Made by a program: the position numbers and the translations under genes. Source: Deltaproteobacteria bacterium (GTDB taxonomy: Bacteria; Myxococcota; JADLHZ01). From it: a DNA stretch of 64,000 bases. The stretch covers positions 62,001-126,000 of the forward strand of contig JADLHZ010000012.1 in NCBI GenBank assembly GCA_020848545.1, in the 5' to 3' direction. This document shows positions 24,308-31,960 of this stretch, one piece after another. How positions within the stretch are numbered: the stretch's first letter is position 1; each line of letters begins with the position of its first letter. The notes below the pieces were generated by a model. That model did no database searches. It was not told the DNA's origin and worked only from the letters and a program-made list of their open reading frames with translations.

Positions 24308-26860
24308 CTACGGAAAGTACGCGCTGTAGGTGTCGGCGGCGTAGGTGCCGCCGCTCGCCGTCGAGATCGAGAGGCTCGGGTGCTGCGTGGCGCTCAGCCC
24401 GGGCACGATCCCAGGCGGCAGCTGCACGAAGTTCTCGCGGACGTCGAAGCGAGCGAGCGAGGCGTGGGGCGCCCATGCATGGCTGAACGGCACCGGGCCA
24501 ACACCGAGGACACCAAGGTCCGTGACGAAGTCTATGTGCATGGCAAAGCCGGGGATGAGGGTCAGGCTCGCGTCGGCGTCGGCCGCCCGTAGCGTCTGAA
24601 ACTGCGCCGGGTCTGAGATCAGGACGCGCGTGTCATCGGGCGTTTCGACCAGCGAGACCGGGCCCATGAACGCCGTTGCCGGGACCGTGATCGTGCGCAG
24701 CGGCGCGTCGCGGTGTACGACGGCGATGACGTTGCCTGGGCGGCGCCAAGCGGCAGCGTGCGGCGATGGCATGAACGCGAACGGGCTTGGCGGCAGCGGC
24801 ATCGCCGGCGGCGGCAGCGGCGCTGGCAGCGGCAGCAGGACGGTGCCCGCCTCGCTCGTCGTCGCCGCACCCGCCACCTTGAGGTAGACGTTCGGCCCTG
24901 AGGAAGCGAAGACACGGCTGTCCGACAGCCAGACGATCTGCGTCGGCGGAATGCCGATACCGGCGACGAGCACATCGCTCGTCACGAGGGTCGCTGCAGG
25001 CGTCAGCGAATCGACGTACATGTTCGGGCCGGCGGCGAGGAACGCGATGCGCGTGCCGGCGTCGTTGATCACAGCGCCGTTGCGATCGCTGCCCAGGGCG
25101 CCGGTGACGATGGCACCGTCGCTCACGCGCACGAGATTGACGCGGCCGCCGTTGTTGTAGCCAAACCACGTACCAAAGGACGTGACGTCTGAAGGCGTGG
25201 CGACGCCAGTGAGCGGCGCGGTCGTCACCACGCTGCCGTCTGGGTGTACGATCTTGGCAACGCAGTTCGGGCAGCTCTGAAACAAGACGGTGGTCGATGA
25301 AAACTGCTGGATGTCGAGCGGGCGGACATACATGTGCGACGGCGGAGCGGAGACCGCCGCCGCGCTCAGGATCGTCTCGCCGAGCGGGTCGAAGTCGAGG
25401 AGCGAAGCGTTGGCGCCGTTGCGGCCGATGACGAGATCCCAGTTGTTGACTCGGGTGACGTCGCTCGTCGGCAGCACCGACGCGGTCATCGTCGTGAGCG
25501 CGCCCGAGCGAAAGTCGAGCGAGCTCATCAGGCCGTTCGTCGTGCGCAGGCAAATGACCGCGTTGCTGTCGCCGCGAAAGTGACAGCTGCCGTGAGTCGC
25601 AAGGGTCAAGCCCGTTGTGATCACCTGGCACGAGCGCGTGTGGATGACGGCGTAGGCCCCGGCCGCGCTCACGAGCGCCCACGCGCCGTCCGGGCTGTGC
25701 TCGGCACCGAGAGGATTGAGCGGCGCTTCGACGCAGCCGCGGCCTACGCCGCTGCGCGGATCGAGGACCGCGAACTGGACGGAGCCCGGCGCACCGACCG
25801 GTGGGCCAAAGAGAATTCCGCTCGGCGAGACCGTTGGACTCGGGGCGAGCGGCGCCGGAAGCGCCGCTGGTGGCAGCGCCGGGACGATGCCAATAGGTGC
25901 CTGGCCGTCGGCGACCCGGCGGTAGAGGCTCATGTCGTGCGTGCCGACGTCGATGGTGGCGCCCGCGACGAGCGTGACGGTGCCGAGCTTGTTGCGGGGA
26001 AAGGTCGGGGCGTCGGCGACGAGCTCGTAGGTGCCAGGTGCATCGGCCAAGGTGTAGTCGCCGTTCGTGGCTGCGGACGCGCTCGCGCCGCCGATGAGTC
26101 TGAGTGTGATGCTCGATGAGTCGTTGTGGCCAAAATAGCTGACGCGACCTTGCACCGTGCCGAGCGTCGCCGGCACGCGATCGAGCGTGAGCATCGCGTT
26201 CGCGGCAGCGCCCCGCCCGATCGTGGCGGCAGCGGTGGTGCTGACGTGCCCAGGCAGGCTCGCCGACACCGTGACGTTGCCAAGGACGATGTCGCGCAGG
26301 ACAAAGAGACCGCCAAGATCCGTCGTGGCCACCTGGTTTGTGCCGAGAAGGGCGACGGTCGCGCCGGCGAGGTCGCCGCCGCCGGCTTCGACCACGTGGC
26401 CCGTCAGCCAGCCGGTGATCGTGAGCTTCAAGTCCGCGGCGGTGGCCATGCCGGCATCGGCAAGCGAGAGCGCGGTCACTTGACGCCGCTCGAGGGAGTC
26501 GGCGACCTCGGCGGTGACTTGGTAGAAGCCCCCGGGAAGCGCGGCGAAGGAATAGGTTCCGTCCGCCGCGCTCAACGCGACGCGGGTCGCCGGGCCGGTC
26601 AGCGTGACGACGACGCCCGACGCGTCGCTCACGCCAGCGAGGATCACTTTGCCGCTGAGCGAGGCCGTTCCCATGATCGATCCGGCATCCGCGCCTGTGA
26701 CCCCGGTCGCGCCGGGCGCGCCAGGTTCGCCCTGCGGTCCGGCAGGGCCGGCGCCGTTGGTGCTGTCGCCAGGGACGGCGACGGGTGTGCAGGCGACAAA
26801 CAACGAAAGTGTGCAGGCGACAAACAACGAAAGAAGAAGGCTGGATCGCGATGCGCGCAT
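24308..26860 (-). CDS. Lipoprotein with collagen-like triplets and carboxypeptidase-regulatory-like repeats
   Basis: 850 residues from ATG 26860. The signal carries two lipoboxes in a row (LFVACTLSLFVACT) caused by a 24-bp tandem duplication. After it come Gly-x-y triplets (GPAGPQGEPGAPGATGVTG), then four or more Ig-like carboxypeptidase-regulatory domains in the first ~330 residues (SGKVILAGVSDASGVVVTL, DGTYSFAALPGGFYQVTAEV, GHVVEAGGGDLAGATVALLG, NGDYTLADAPGTYELVADA). The C-terminal ~500 residues resemble a beta-propeller (LLDFDPLGETILSAAA, RIAFLAAGPNMYVDSLTP). A surface or periplasmic structural/binding role is likely. It is the only gene of its unit; the frameshifted porin gene starts about 145 bases downstream. 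Confidence 0.75.
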   Translation of the reverse strand: MRASRSSLLLSLFVACTLSLFVACTPVAVPGDSTNGAGPAGPQGEPGAPGATGVTGADAGSIMGTASLSGKVILAGVSDASGVVVTLTGPATRVALSAADGTYSFAALPGGFYQVTAEVADSLERRQVTALSLADAGMATAADLKLTITGWLTGHVVEAGGGDLAGATVALLGTNQVATTDLGGLFVLRDIVLGNVTVSASLPGHVSTTAAATIGRGAAANAMLTLDRVPATLGTVQGRVSYFGHNDSSSITLRLIGGASASAATNGDYTLADAPGTYELVADAPTFPRNKLGTVTLVAGATIDVGTHDMSLYRRVADGQAPIGIVPALPPAALPAPLAPSPTVSPSGILFGPPVGAPGSVQFAVLDPRSGVGRGCVEAPLNPLGAEHSPDGAWALVSAAGAYAVIHTRSCQVITTGLTLATHGSCHFRGDSNAVICLRTTNGLMSSLDFRSGALTTMTASVLPTSDVTRVNNWDLVIGRNGANASLLDFDPLGETILSAAAVSAPPSHMYVRPLDIQQFSSTTVLFQSCPNCVAKIVHPDGSVVTTAPLTGVATPSDVTSFGTWFGYNNGGRVNLVRVSDGAIVTGALGSDRNGAVINDAGTRIAFLAAGPNMYVDSLTPAATLVTSDVLVAGIGIPPTQIVWLSDSRVFASSGPNVYLKVAGAATTSEAGTVLLPLPAPLPPPAMPLPPSPFAFMPSPHAAAWRRPGNVIAVVHRDAPLRTITVPATAFMGPVSLVETPDDTRVLISDPAQFQTLRAADADASLTLIPGFAMHIDFVTDLGVLGVGPVPFSHAWAPHASLARFDVRENFVQLPPGIVPGLSATQHPSLSISTASGGTYAADTYSAYFP
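26786..26833 (-). repeat. 24-bp tandem duplication inside a lipoprotein signal peptide
   Basis: Two exact copies of a 24-bp unit (TGTGCAGGCGACAAACAACG plus four bases) lie side by side. On the coding strand they encode SLFVACT-L twice, so the signal peptide contains two candidate lipidation cysteines. The duplication keeps the frame. Confidence 0.9.
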
Positions 26861-26958
26861 CGATGAGCTCCCAGGCGGTGTGCTGCGCGCCTCCACTGCC
26901 ACGGCTCGCCGCGCCGGGCAAACAGCGCGCACTTGGTGACGGATCTCGGCGGTCTGCG

Positions 26959-28281
26959 CTACCGCGTCCGGCCAGCGCGCTCGTGGCCTCGTTCAACGAG
27001 GTCCTTGAAGACCTCCAGGGTCTCGGGGTCGGAGACGCGGGTGCGGTGATTGACGTAGCCGAGCAGCGCGCGCCGTTGCCTTGGCGCCTGCCAAATTGCC
27101 GCATGGAGCTCGGCGCCAAGGCCGCCGGGCTGCAACCAGGCGTCGGCAGGACTGGCTGCCGGAGCTTGAAAGCTGCCCAAGCTTTGAATCAGTTGGTCCT
27201 TTTGCGTTCCGCGTTCGAGATTGAAGTCGAGGTGGGTGGTGCTGGTCACGACGACCGCGTCCGCACTGCGCGGTAGCGTCGCCAGAGTTTGGCAGACGCC
27301 GCTGACATCGGCGATGTAGTCGAATGCGTTCGACAGGTTGAAAGCGGTCGCTTGCGCGCGCCGCTCGCGCAGCAGAGACGACAACTTGGGCCCGAGGTCT
27401 GCGGCGCCCAGATCGGTGGTGATGGCGACGATCCTGCCGTCGCGGGCCAAGCGCGAAAGATGCGCGACCTTCTCGGGCGCGCCCGGCCCCCGACACCACA
27501 GCGTTTGTGGTGACTTGAGCAGCTTCATGGCCACGCTGGTGAGCAGCTCGGTCGCCGCTTGCTGCTGCTCGGTCGGCAGCAACCCGGCCTCGGTCAGCTC
27601 CTTGGCGACGGTCGCACTCTCGTCGAGGATCAGCTGGGCAGCTGCAGCGTCGAGCGTCGCGTGCGGGTCGTCGCAGAGCGCGGCGGGGAGCAAGCGATGC
27701 AGAACTTCCCGTGCACGCCGTGGCGCGTCCCACCCGTGCTCGCTGCCCTTGCCGTCAACGAGCAGAAGCACAGCCGACAGCAGCAGCGTCACTTCGCGGA
27801 CGGCGGGATTTTGGTCGACCGACACCAGTAAGTCGGCCTCGATGGCTGCGGCGACGTCGAAGATCGAGCCGCTCACGCCGATGGCTGCGCCGCCGCGTTG
27901 AGTGAGTTTGTCCAAGGTCGCAGCCAAGCCTGGTTCGTTGGAAAAGCAGTCGAAGTTGAAGTGAGCGTCGTGTCCTGGATAGAGCCCGGCTGACGCTCCT
28001 GGCGGCGACAACGCGGTCGATGCCGAGTGAATCTGCGCAAGGGCAGCGACGCGCGCGCCGAACAGCGCGTGGGCGCCGGCAGCGCTCGCAGTGACCGCGA
28101 GCCCCGCCGAGACCTCTGGCCAGCGCTGCATCGGCAGCGGTGAGTTGGTCCCCGCGCGCTCCGGCGCCGATAGATCGCGCGACGCCACGGCCACAGGTGC
28201 GGCGGCCGCGGCAGGGCGCTCGCACGGCATCCCAGCCGCGATCGGGAGGTGCACGCCGCGTGTCTGGATCGGAGCCGCCAT
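26959..28281 (-). CDS. Uncharacterised protein with methyltransferase-like Rossmann motifs
   Basis: 440 residues, no signal peptide in spite of an Ala-rich N-terminus. Two blocks look like a split nucleotide-binding fold: IGVSGSIFDVAAAIEADLLV followed by S-V-D-Q-N-P, where an acidic residue ends strand 2; and ATAFNLSNAFDYIADVSGV followed later by DAVVVTSTTHLDFNL. The S-N-A-x-D-Y-I motif recalls DUF3419/LIC_10091-like S-adenosylmethionine-binding proteins. No metal or protease motifs. It stands alone between the collagen-like lipoprotein gene and a divergent small gene. The functional call is tentative. Confidence 0.5.
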   Translation of the reverse strand: MAAPIQTRGVHLPIAAGMPCERPAAAAAPVAVASRDLSAPERAGTNSPLPMQRWPEVSAGLAVTASAAGAHALFGARVAALAQIHSASTALSPPGASAGLYPGHDAHFNFDCFSNEPGLAATLDKLTQRGGAAIGVSGSIFDVAAAIEADLLVSVDQNPAVREVTLLLSAVLLLVDGKGSEHGWDAPRRAREVLHRLLPAALCDDPHATLDAAAAQLILDESATVAKELTEAGLLPTEQQQAATELLTSVAMKLLKSPQTLWCRGPGAPEKVAHLSRLARDGRIVAITTDLGAADLGPKLSSLLRERRAQATAFNLSNAFDYIADVSGVCQTLATLPRSADAVVVTSTTHLDFNLERGTQKDQLIQSLGSFQAPAASPADAWLQPGGLGAELHAAIWQAPRQRRALLGYVNHRTRVSDPETLEVFKDLVERGHERAGRTR

Positions 28282-28558
28282 TTAGCCGTGATCGACCATC
28301 GTCCGGGAAAGTTGCGCTCATTGTGGCAAGCCGTGACCACTCAAACGCCCACCGATGCGGGTCAATCGAGCTGTCCGGTCGAACGGCGACTCTCGCGAAC
28401 CCAGAATGCGAGCTGACCCTTCATCGAGGGTTCCCCTTGCGCTGAGCTGACAACAGCGGGGTTTTCGCTTGAACAAGAGTTCGCTTGAGCAGAGAGGTTT
28501 GGCGCGTCCGCGAAGTTCGCTGTCGCGATTGCGCATCGCGGCACGCGATAACGCCCTC

Positions 28559-28855
28559 ATGAATATTCGCGGCAATGGATTCAAAGTCAGCGACCTCGAA
28601 AACGCCACCGTCAAAGTCGACAAGCGGCTCAAGGAAACGACGCTGCAAACGCGCTACGGCGACATCGTGTACGAGCATGCGCGGTTCAAAGAGCAGGGTG
28701 TGCTCTTCAACGACGGCCGCATGGGTGGACGGTCGATGGACGTAGTGACGCGTGCCACCTTCGCCGGTGCGGCGATGGTCGTGATGATGGATCCCAATAC
28801 GCCGGAAAAGAAGAAGCAGGTCCTCACTTCGGTTCTGCGCGCGATGTTTTCCTGA
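28559..28855 (+). CDS. Small hypothetical protein
   Basis: 98 residues from ATG 28559; a longer frame from a TTG at 28469 exists but its extra residues look like non-coding translation. The content (GFKVSDLENATVKVDKRLKE, TLQTRYGDIVYEHARFKEQG, RSMDVVTRATFAGAAMVVM) suggests a beta-rich N-terminus followed by one moderately hydrophobic helix. No family recognised. It is divergent from the methyltransferase-like gene and convergent to the PIN toxin gene. Confidence 0.45.
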   Translation: MNIRGNGFKVSDLENATVKVDKRLKETTLQTRYGDIVYEHARFKEQGVLFNDGRMGGRSMDVVTRATFAGAAMVVMMDPNTPEKKKQVLTSVLRAMFS

Positions 28856-28942
28856 CACCCGCTCGAAGAATTGACGACGAGAATGTCATCCGCTGCACTC
28901 ACATGGAGCCGATCGCGCGGTTCAAGAAGAACGGGGATCGGC

Positions 28943-29353
28943 TCAGGCGAGCTCGTTAACGAACGTTCGGGCGGTAACGATGCGAACGGCCTGATAGCTC
29001 TTGAGACCGAGGAGGTCGCGGCGGTCGCCTGTGACGATGCGTTCGCAACCGCCGTCAACAGCACATTCAAGGACGCGATTGTCGGCGGGGCAGCGCTCGA
29101 TGACCTCGAGATGTGTTGTTGGCACCACGATCTCGACCACATCCAAGATCGGGGCTGAGAGCGTTGCTTTTTCACGTGCCGAAAGCGCGAATTTTGGCGA
29201 GCCAAGGGCTCGATCCAGCTCGACCAACAGCGGCTCGCTAATGACCCAAACAAACCGACGAGAGAAAGCGGCCTCGACAACTTTCAGTGGCACACCACCG
29301 AATAAGAGGGCGGAAACGGTGATGTTGGTGTCGATGACGACACGTAGGCTCAC
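28943..29353 (-). CDS. PIN-domain toxin (COG1569-like)
   Basis: 136 residues. VVIDTNITVSALLFGG provides the first Asp of the acidic metal site; further ligands are likely Glu in EPLLVELDRAL, Asp in CPADNRVLECAVDGGC and Asp in ERIVTGDRRDLLGL. PIN proteins of toxin-antitoxin loci are Mg-dependent ribonucleases. Its start overlaps the stop of the upstream antitoxin gene by four bases, confirming the pair. All expected acidic residues are present, so it appears active. Confidence 0.92.
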   Translation of the reverse strand: MSLRVVIDTNITVSALLFGGVPLKVVEAAFSRRFVWVISEPLLVELDRALGSPKFALSAREKATLSAPILDVVEIVVPTTHLEVIERCPADNRVLECAVDGGCERIVTGDRRDLLGLKSYQAVRIVTARTFVNELA

Positions 29354-29583
29354 CGGCGCGAGTCCGCCACCACAGCGCGCACGTCTTTGGGCCCGAGCCC
29401 CCTCTTCTTCAGTCTCTTCGAGACCGATTTTTGCGTCTCATTGAAGGCCCGAAGCAGCATGTATTGCCGTACCGCCTCGCGCAGATATTCGCTCACTGTG
29501 CGGTGCTCGTCTTCCGCATGCTTCAAAATCGCCCGCTCAAATTCAGGAGGTACGGAGAAGGCCATGACTTTGCTTGTGCGCAT
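29350..29583 (-). CDS. Ribbon-helix-helix antitoxin for the PIN toxin
   Basis: 77 residues. The N-terminal strand-helix-helix (VMAFSVPPEFERAILKHAED, HRTVSEYLREAVRQYML) is a CopG/RHH DNA-binding segment and the basic tail KSVSKRLKKRGLGPKDV probably contacts the PIN toxin. It lies first in the two-gene operon. The AT-rich stretch immediately upstream (about 29584-29610, including two GTATAA) may hold the autoregulated promoter. Confidence 0.88.
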   Translation of the reverse strand: MRTSKVMAFSVPPEFERAILKHAEDEHRTVSEYLREAVRQYMLLRAFNETQKSVSKRLKKRGLGPKDVRAVVADSRR

Positions 29584-29865
29584 GTCTGAAGTATAAACAA
29601 GTATAACCGTTGATGCAACGGCAATTCACCGAAGACCGAGAGGCCGTCGAGAGCTCGCCGTGGGCATCACGCTTCCGATGCTGAATGCTCCGTTCATCGG
29701 GCTCGGAACGAAGATACTGATCGAGCATCTTCAAGCGACGTAGCGGGCCCGGAAGCGCCTGCGTGAGGAGAACCGCGAAGGGTCGCTGTCGTTGCGCGCA
29801 GGACTTGCAACCCTGCGTCTTCTTTTTACGGCGCCCGGTGCGCGGAGGCGGGTAAGCTGCATAGC
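29584..29865. other. Intergenic stretch with a possible gene relic
   Basis: This ~280-base region separates the divergent PIN antitoxin and small Cys protein genes. It holds the antitoxin promoter area with AT-rich GTATAAACAAGTATAA. From GTG 29660 to TAG 29743 the plus strand encodes VGITLPMLNAPFIGLGTKIL and seven more residues, which reads like the C-terminus of a real protein, without an upstream gene body. No RNA gene or terminator was recognised. Confidence 0.35.
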
Positions 29866-30060
29866 GTGTCTTGTCCGCACAAAGATGGCTGCGTGCTGTT
29901 CCCGCTCTTCGCGTTGAAGGCCTCGCTCAAGACCTGGCAAATCCGCTACTGCGACGCGGACTATTCGCGCTGCGAGCGTTTCGAGAAAGCGCAACGCGAT
30001 GAGCCTGTGCCAGACTCGTTGCTTCCGAACGGCAAATCGTTGCCGAGCAAGAAGACGTGA
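29866..30060 (+). CDS. Small cysteine-rich protein upstream of the YeeE genes
   Basis: 64 residues, GTG start. Cysteines are arranged C-x4-C near the N-terminus (MSCPHKDGCVLFPLFALK) and C-x6-C in the middle (RYCDADYSRCERFEKAQ), suggesting a small metal-binding or redox knuckle. No signal peptide. Its TGA overlaps the GTG start of the first YeeE-like gene, so the three genes to 31069 form one unit and the protein may assist sulfur handling. That role is inferred from position. Confidence 0.7.
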   Translation: MSCPHKDGCVLFPLFALKASLKTWQIRYCDADYSRCERFEKAQRDEPVPDSLLPNGKSLPSKKT

Positions 30061-30650
30061 GCGGCTTTTGGCCTTGGTATTGGGGCGGGTTCGCCGTTGC
30101 GGCCATTGCCGTCGCGTATCCCTACTGCACGGGGCGGCTGCTTGGCGTCAGTGGCCTGTACGCACGAGCGCTGGCCGTCATTTCGGAGTTGTTCTCGCCA
30201 GCGCCGCAGCCCGACGAAGACGCTGCACTTTTGGCGGCGCTCGAGGCAGAGACGCAAGCGGAATTTGGCCACCCCGAGCCTCTTGCCGCGCCGGCACCGA
30301 CAGGGCTTGATGCGGTTCGCCGAAGCCCAACGCGGAGCGCGCCCTTGTTCTTGCTCGGCATCATAGGTGGTGCCGCACTCGCAGCGCTGCTGCGCGCTGA
30401 TGCGGTCGACCCGCTGAAGCTGGGACAGCTCTTTGGCGAGCGTTTCGCCACCCCGACGACAGCGGTCTTGGCGCTGGCTGTGAGTGGCGTCTGCATTGGC
30501 TTCGGAACGCGTTTGGCTGGCGGCTGCACGAGCGGTCACGGAATCACGGGGGTTGCCTGCGGAGAGCGCGGCAGCTTGCTCGCGACTTTGGTTTTTTGGT
30601 CGGTGGGTGTGGCAGTTGCACGGCTTTGCGTTTTGCGCATCGGGGCTTGA
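30057..30650 (+). CDS. YeeE/YedE-family sulfur transporter, first half
   Basis: 197 residues, GTG start overlapping the preceding stop. Hydrophobic helices at the N-terminus (WPWYWGGFAVAAIAVAYPYC), a polar middle, then PLFLLGIIGGAALAALLRA and GVCIGFGTRLAGGCTSGHGI. The last motif, G-G-C-T-S-G-H-G, is the hallmark of YeeE/YedE (TsuA-like) transporters that pass thiosulfate or related sulfur species across the inner membrane via conserved cysteines. Full-length transporters have two such halves; here the second half is a separate gene starting three bases later. Confidence 0.88.
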   Translation: MSGFWPWYWGGFAVAAIAVAYPYCTGRLLGVSGLYARALAVISELFSPAPQPDEDAALLAALEAETQAEFGHPEPLAAPAPTGLDAVRRSPTRSAPLFLLGIIGGAALAALLRADAVDPLKLGQLFGERFATPTTAVLALAVSGVCIGFGTRLAGGCTSGHGITGVACGERGSLLATLVFWSVGVAVARLCVLRIGA

Positions 30651-30652
30651 GC

Positions 30653-31069
30653 ATGGCAGCGCTTCTGCATCTCACTCTTGGTTTGTTGTTCGGGTTCGTT
30701 CTGGTGAACAACGGCGCCGCCGACTACGACAGCATGCAGCGCATGTTCGCTTTCGAAGAGTTCAGGCTCTTTGGCACGGCGATCGTCACGACATCGCTCA
30801 CAGCTCTGGGGCTGGCGTGGTTGCGCAGGAGTCGGGTCGCCGCAACCGTGAGTTTCAGCCGCAAGCCCGTGCGACGCGGGACTGTCGTCGGTGCCTGCGT
30901 TTTTGGGGTCGGTTGGGGGGTGAGCGGCACCTGTCCTGGCACGGCGCTCGTGCAACTAGGCTCTGGACATTTTATCGCGTTGGCGACGATCGCAGGCATC
31001 GTCGTGGGCCAGCGCCTGTTCGACGCGCTCAATCGTCGGTATTGGCACATCGGCGACAACGCGTGTTGA
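30653..31069 (+). CDS. DUF6691/YeeE-like sulfur transporter, second half
   Basis: 138 residues from ATG 30653, immediately after the first half. MAALLHLTLGLLFGFVLVNN and GTAIVTTSLTALGLAWL are membrane helices. GVSGTCPGTALVQLGSGHFI carries the Cys-containing G-x-C-P-G-T motif found in the partner half of split YeeE transporters. The two genes therefore probably make one heteromeric channel for a sulfur compound. No sulfurtransferase (TusA or rhodanese) gene is adjacent unless the small Cys-rich protein serves that purpose. Confidence 0.87.
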   Translation: MAALLHLTLGLLFGFVLVNNGAADYDSMQRMFAFEEFRLFGTAIVTTSLTALGLAWLRRSRVAATVSFSRKPVRRGTVVGACVFGVGWGVSGTCPGTALVQLGSGHFIALATIAGIVVGQRLFDALNRRYWHIGDNAC

Positions 31070-31260
31070 ACCGGGGGCGGTTCGTGTTTCATGCTGCTCT
31101 GCGCGTCCACGCAACCTGAGCGCGTACGTCCACGAGTCTTGCGGCGAAACGCCGCGCGGCCCGCGCGGTATCACGCCAAATGTCTTGCGACGCCAAACGC
31201 CGTGCGCGCCTCGCAACCCGCAGCGTCAGCGCCCGATCCTCTCCTCAATAGGAGACACAC

Positions 31261-31842
31261 ATGTCTACACTGAAACCATCTACGGCCTCACCGCACACCG
31301 TCGCATTTCGCCTCGCCACAAAGGACGGCCTAGTCACCAAAAGGGAGGCACGCGAGCGATTCGCTCCGTATGAGTCCGCGCTCAAGACAGACCCGAGCTA
31401 CAAGGCCATGGTTCTCAAGCTTCTGAGCAATGAGGCTCGGTTGCCGAGCGATGGCAAGATCAAACTGACGTCTGGCGCACGCACGGTGTTGCAGCAAATG
31501 ATCGCCAATACTCAACAGGAAGTGGCGATCACTGAAAAGGACTACGGCAAGACGATCATCGTGAAGCAGGGCACCGACGTAAGAATCACGCTCGGGAGCA
31601 ATCCCACGACGGGCTACCAGTGGAGCGTGCTAAGCGCGGACAATTCAATTGGGCTACCAACAGGGAAATATGTCCCGGGAACGCCGGCAACCACCGGCGG
31701 CGGCGGCATGCAAGAGTTCGTTTGGTCGACGAGCGACCATGTGCCCGTGGGCAAACACACGATCACGCTTGGTTACGCGCGACCATGGGATCCAAGTGCG
31801 GTCGCCAACTCCTTTGTCGTCACACTCGACGTTGAGAAATAG
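31261..31842 (+). CDS. Chagasin-family (I42) cysteine protease inhibitor-like protein
   Basis: 193 residues with an AGGAG ribosome site. The C-terminal ~110 residues contain all three chagasin inhibitory loops: NPTTGYQW at 114-121, GGGG at 146-149 and RPWDP at 174-178, on an immunoglobulin-like scaffold (RITLGSNPTTGYQW, HTITLGYARPW). Family members block papain-type cysteine peptidases. The ~90 residues before it (GLVTKREARERFAPYESALK and onwards) are not part of the known fold. No signal peptide is present, unlike most bacterial chagasins, so it may act inside the cell or be exported in another way. It is not in an obvious operon. Confidence 0.85.
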   Translation: MSTLKPSTASPHTVAFRLATKDGLVTKREARERFAPYESALKTDPSYKAMVLKLLSNEARLPSDGKIKLTSGARTVLQQMIANTQQEVAITEKDYGKTIIVKQGTDVRITLGSNPTTGYQWSVLSADNSIGLPTGKYVPGTPATTGGGGMQEFVWSTSDHVPVGKHTITLGYARPWDPSAVANSFVVTLDVEK

Positions 31843-31960
31843 CGCGCAGGCATGTCGAATTTCGATCTATTCGTCAGGCGATGATGGCAGCGGGGTGGTC
31901 GATGGTGCGCAGTATCGCGTGCGCCTCACCGGATGGGTGCAGGCCTCGTCGCCCGTTGGC

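Noticed and set aside
24308-26860. Long frames on both other phases of the 850-residue lipoprotein gene
   Set aside because: Arg/His/Pro-rich translations with no motifs; GC-rich shadow frames.
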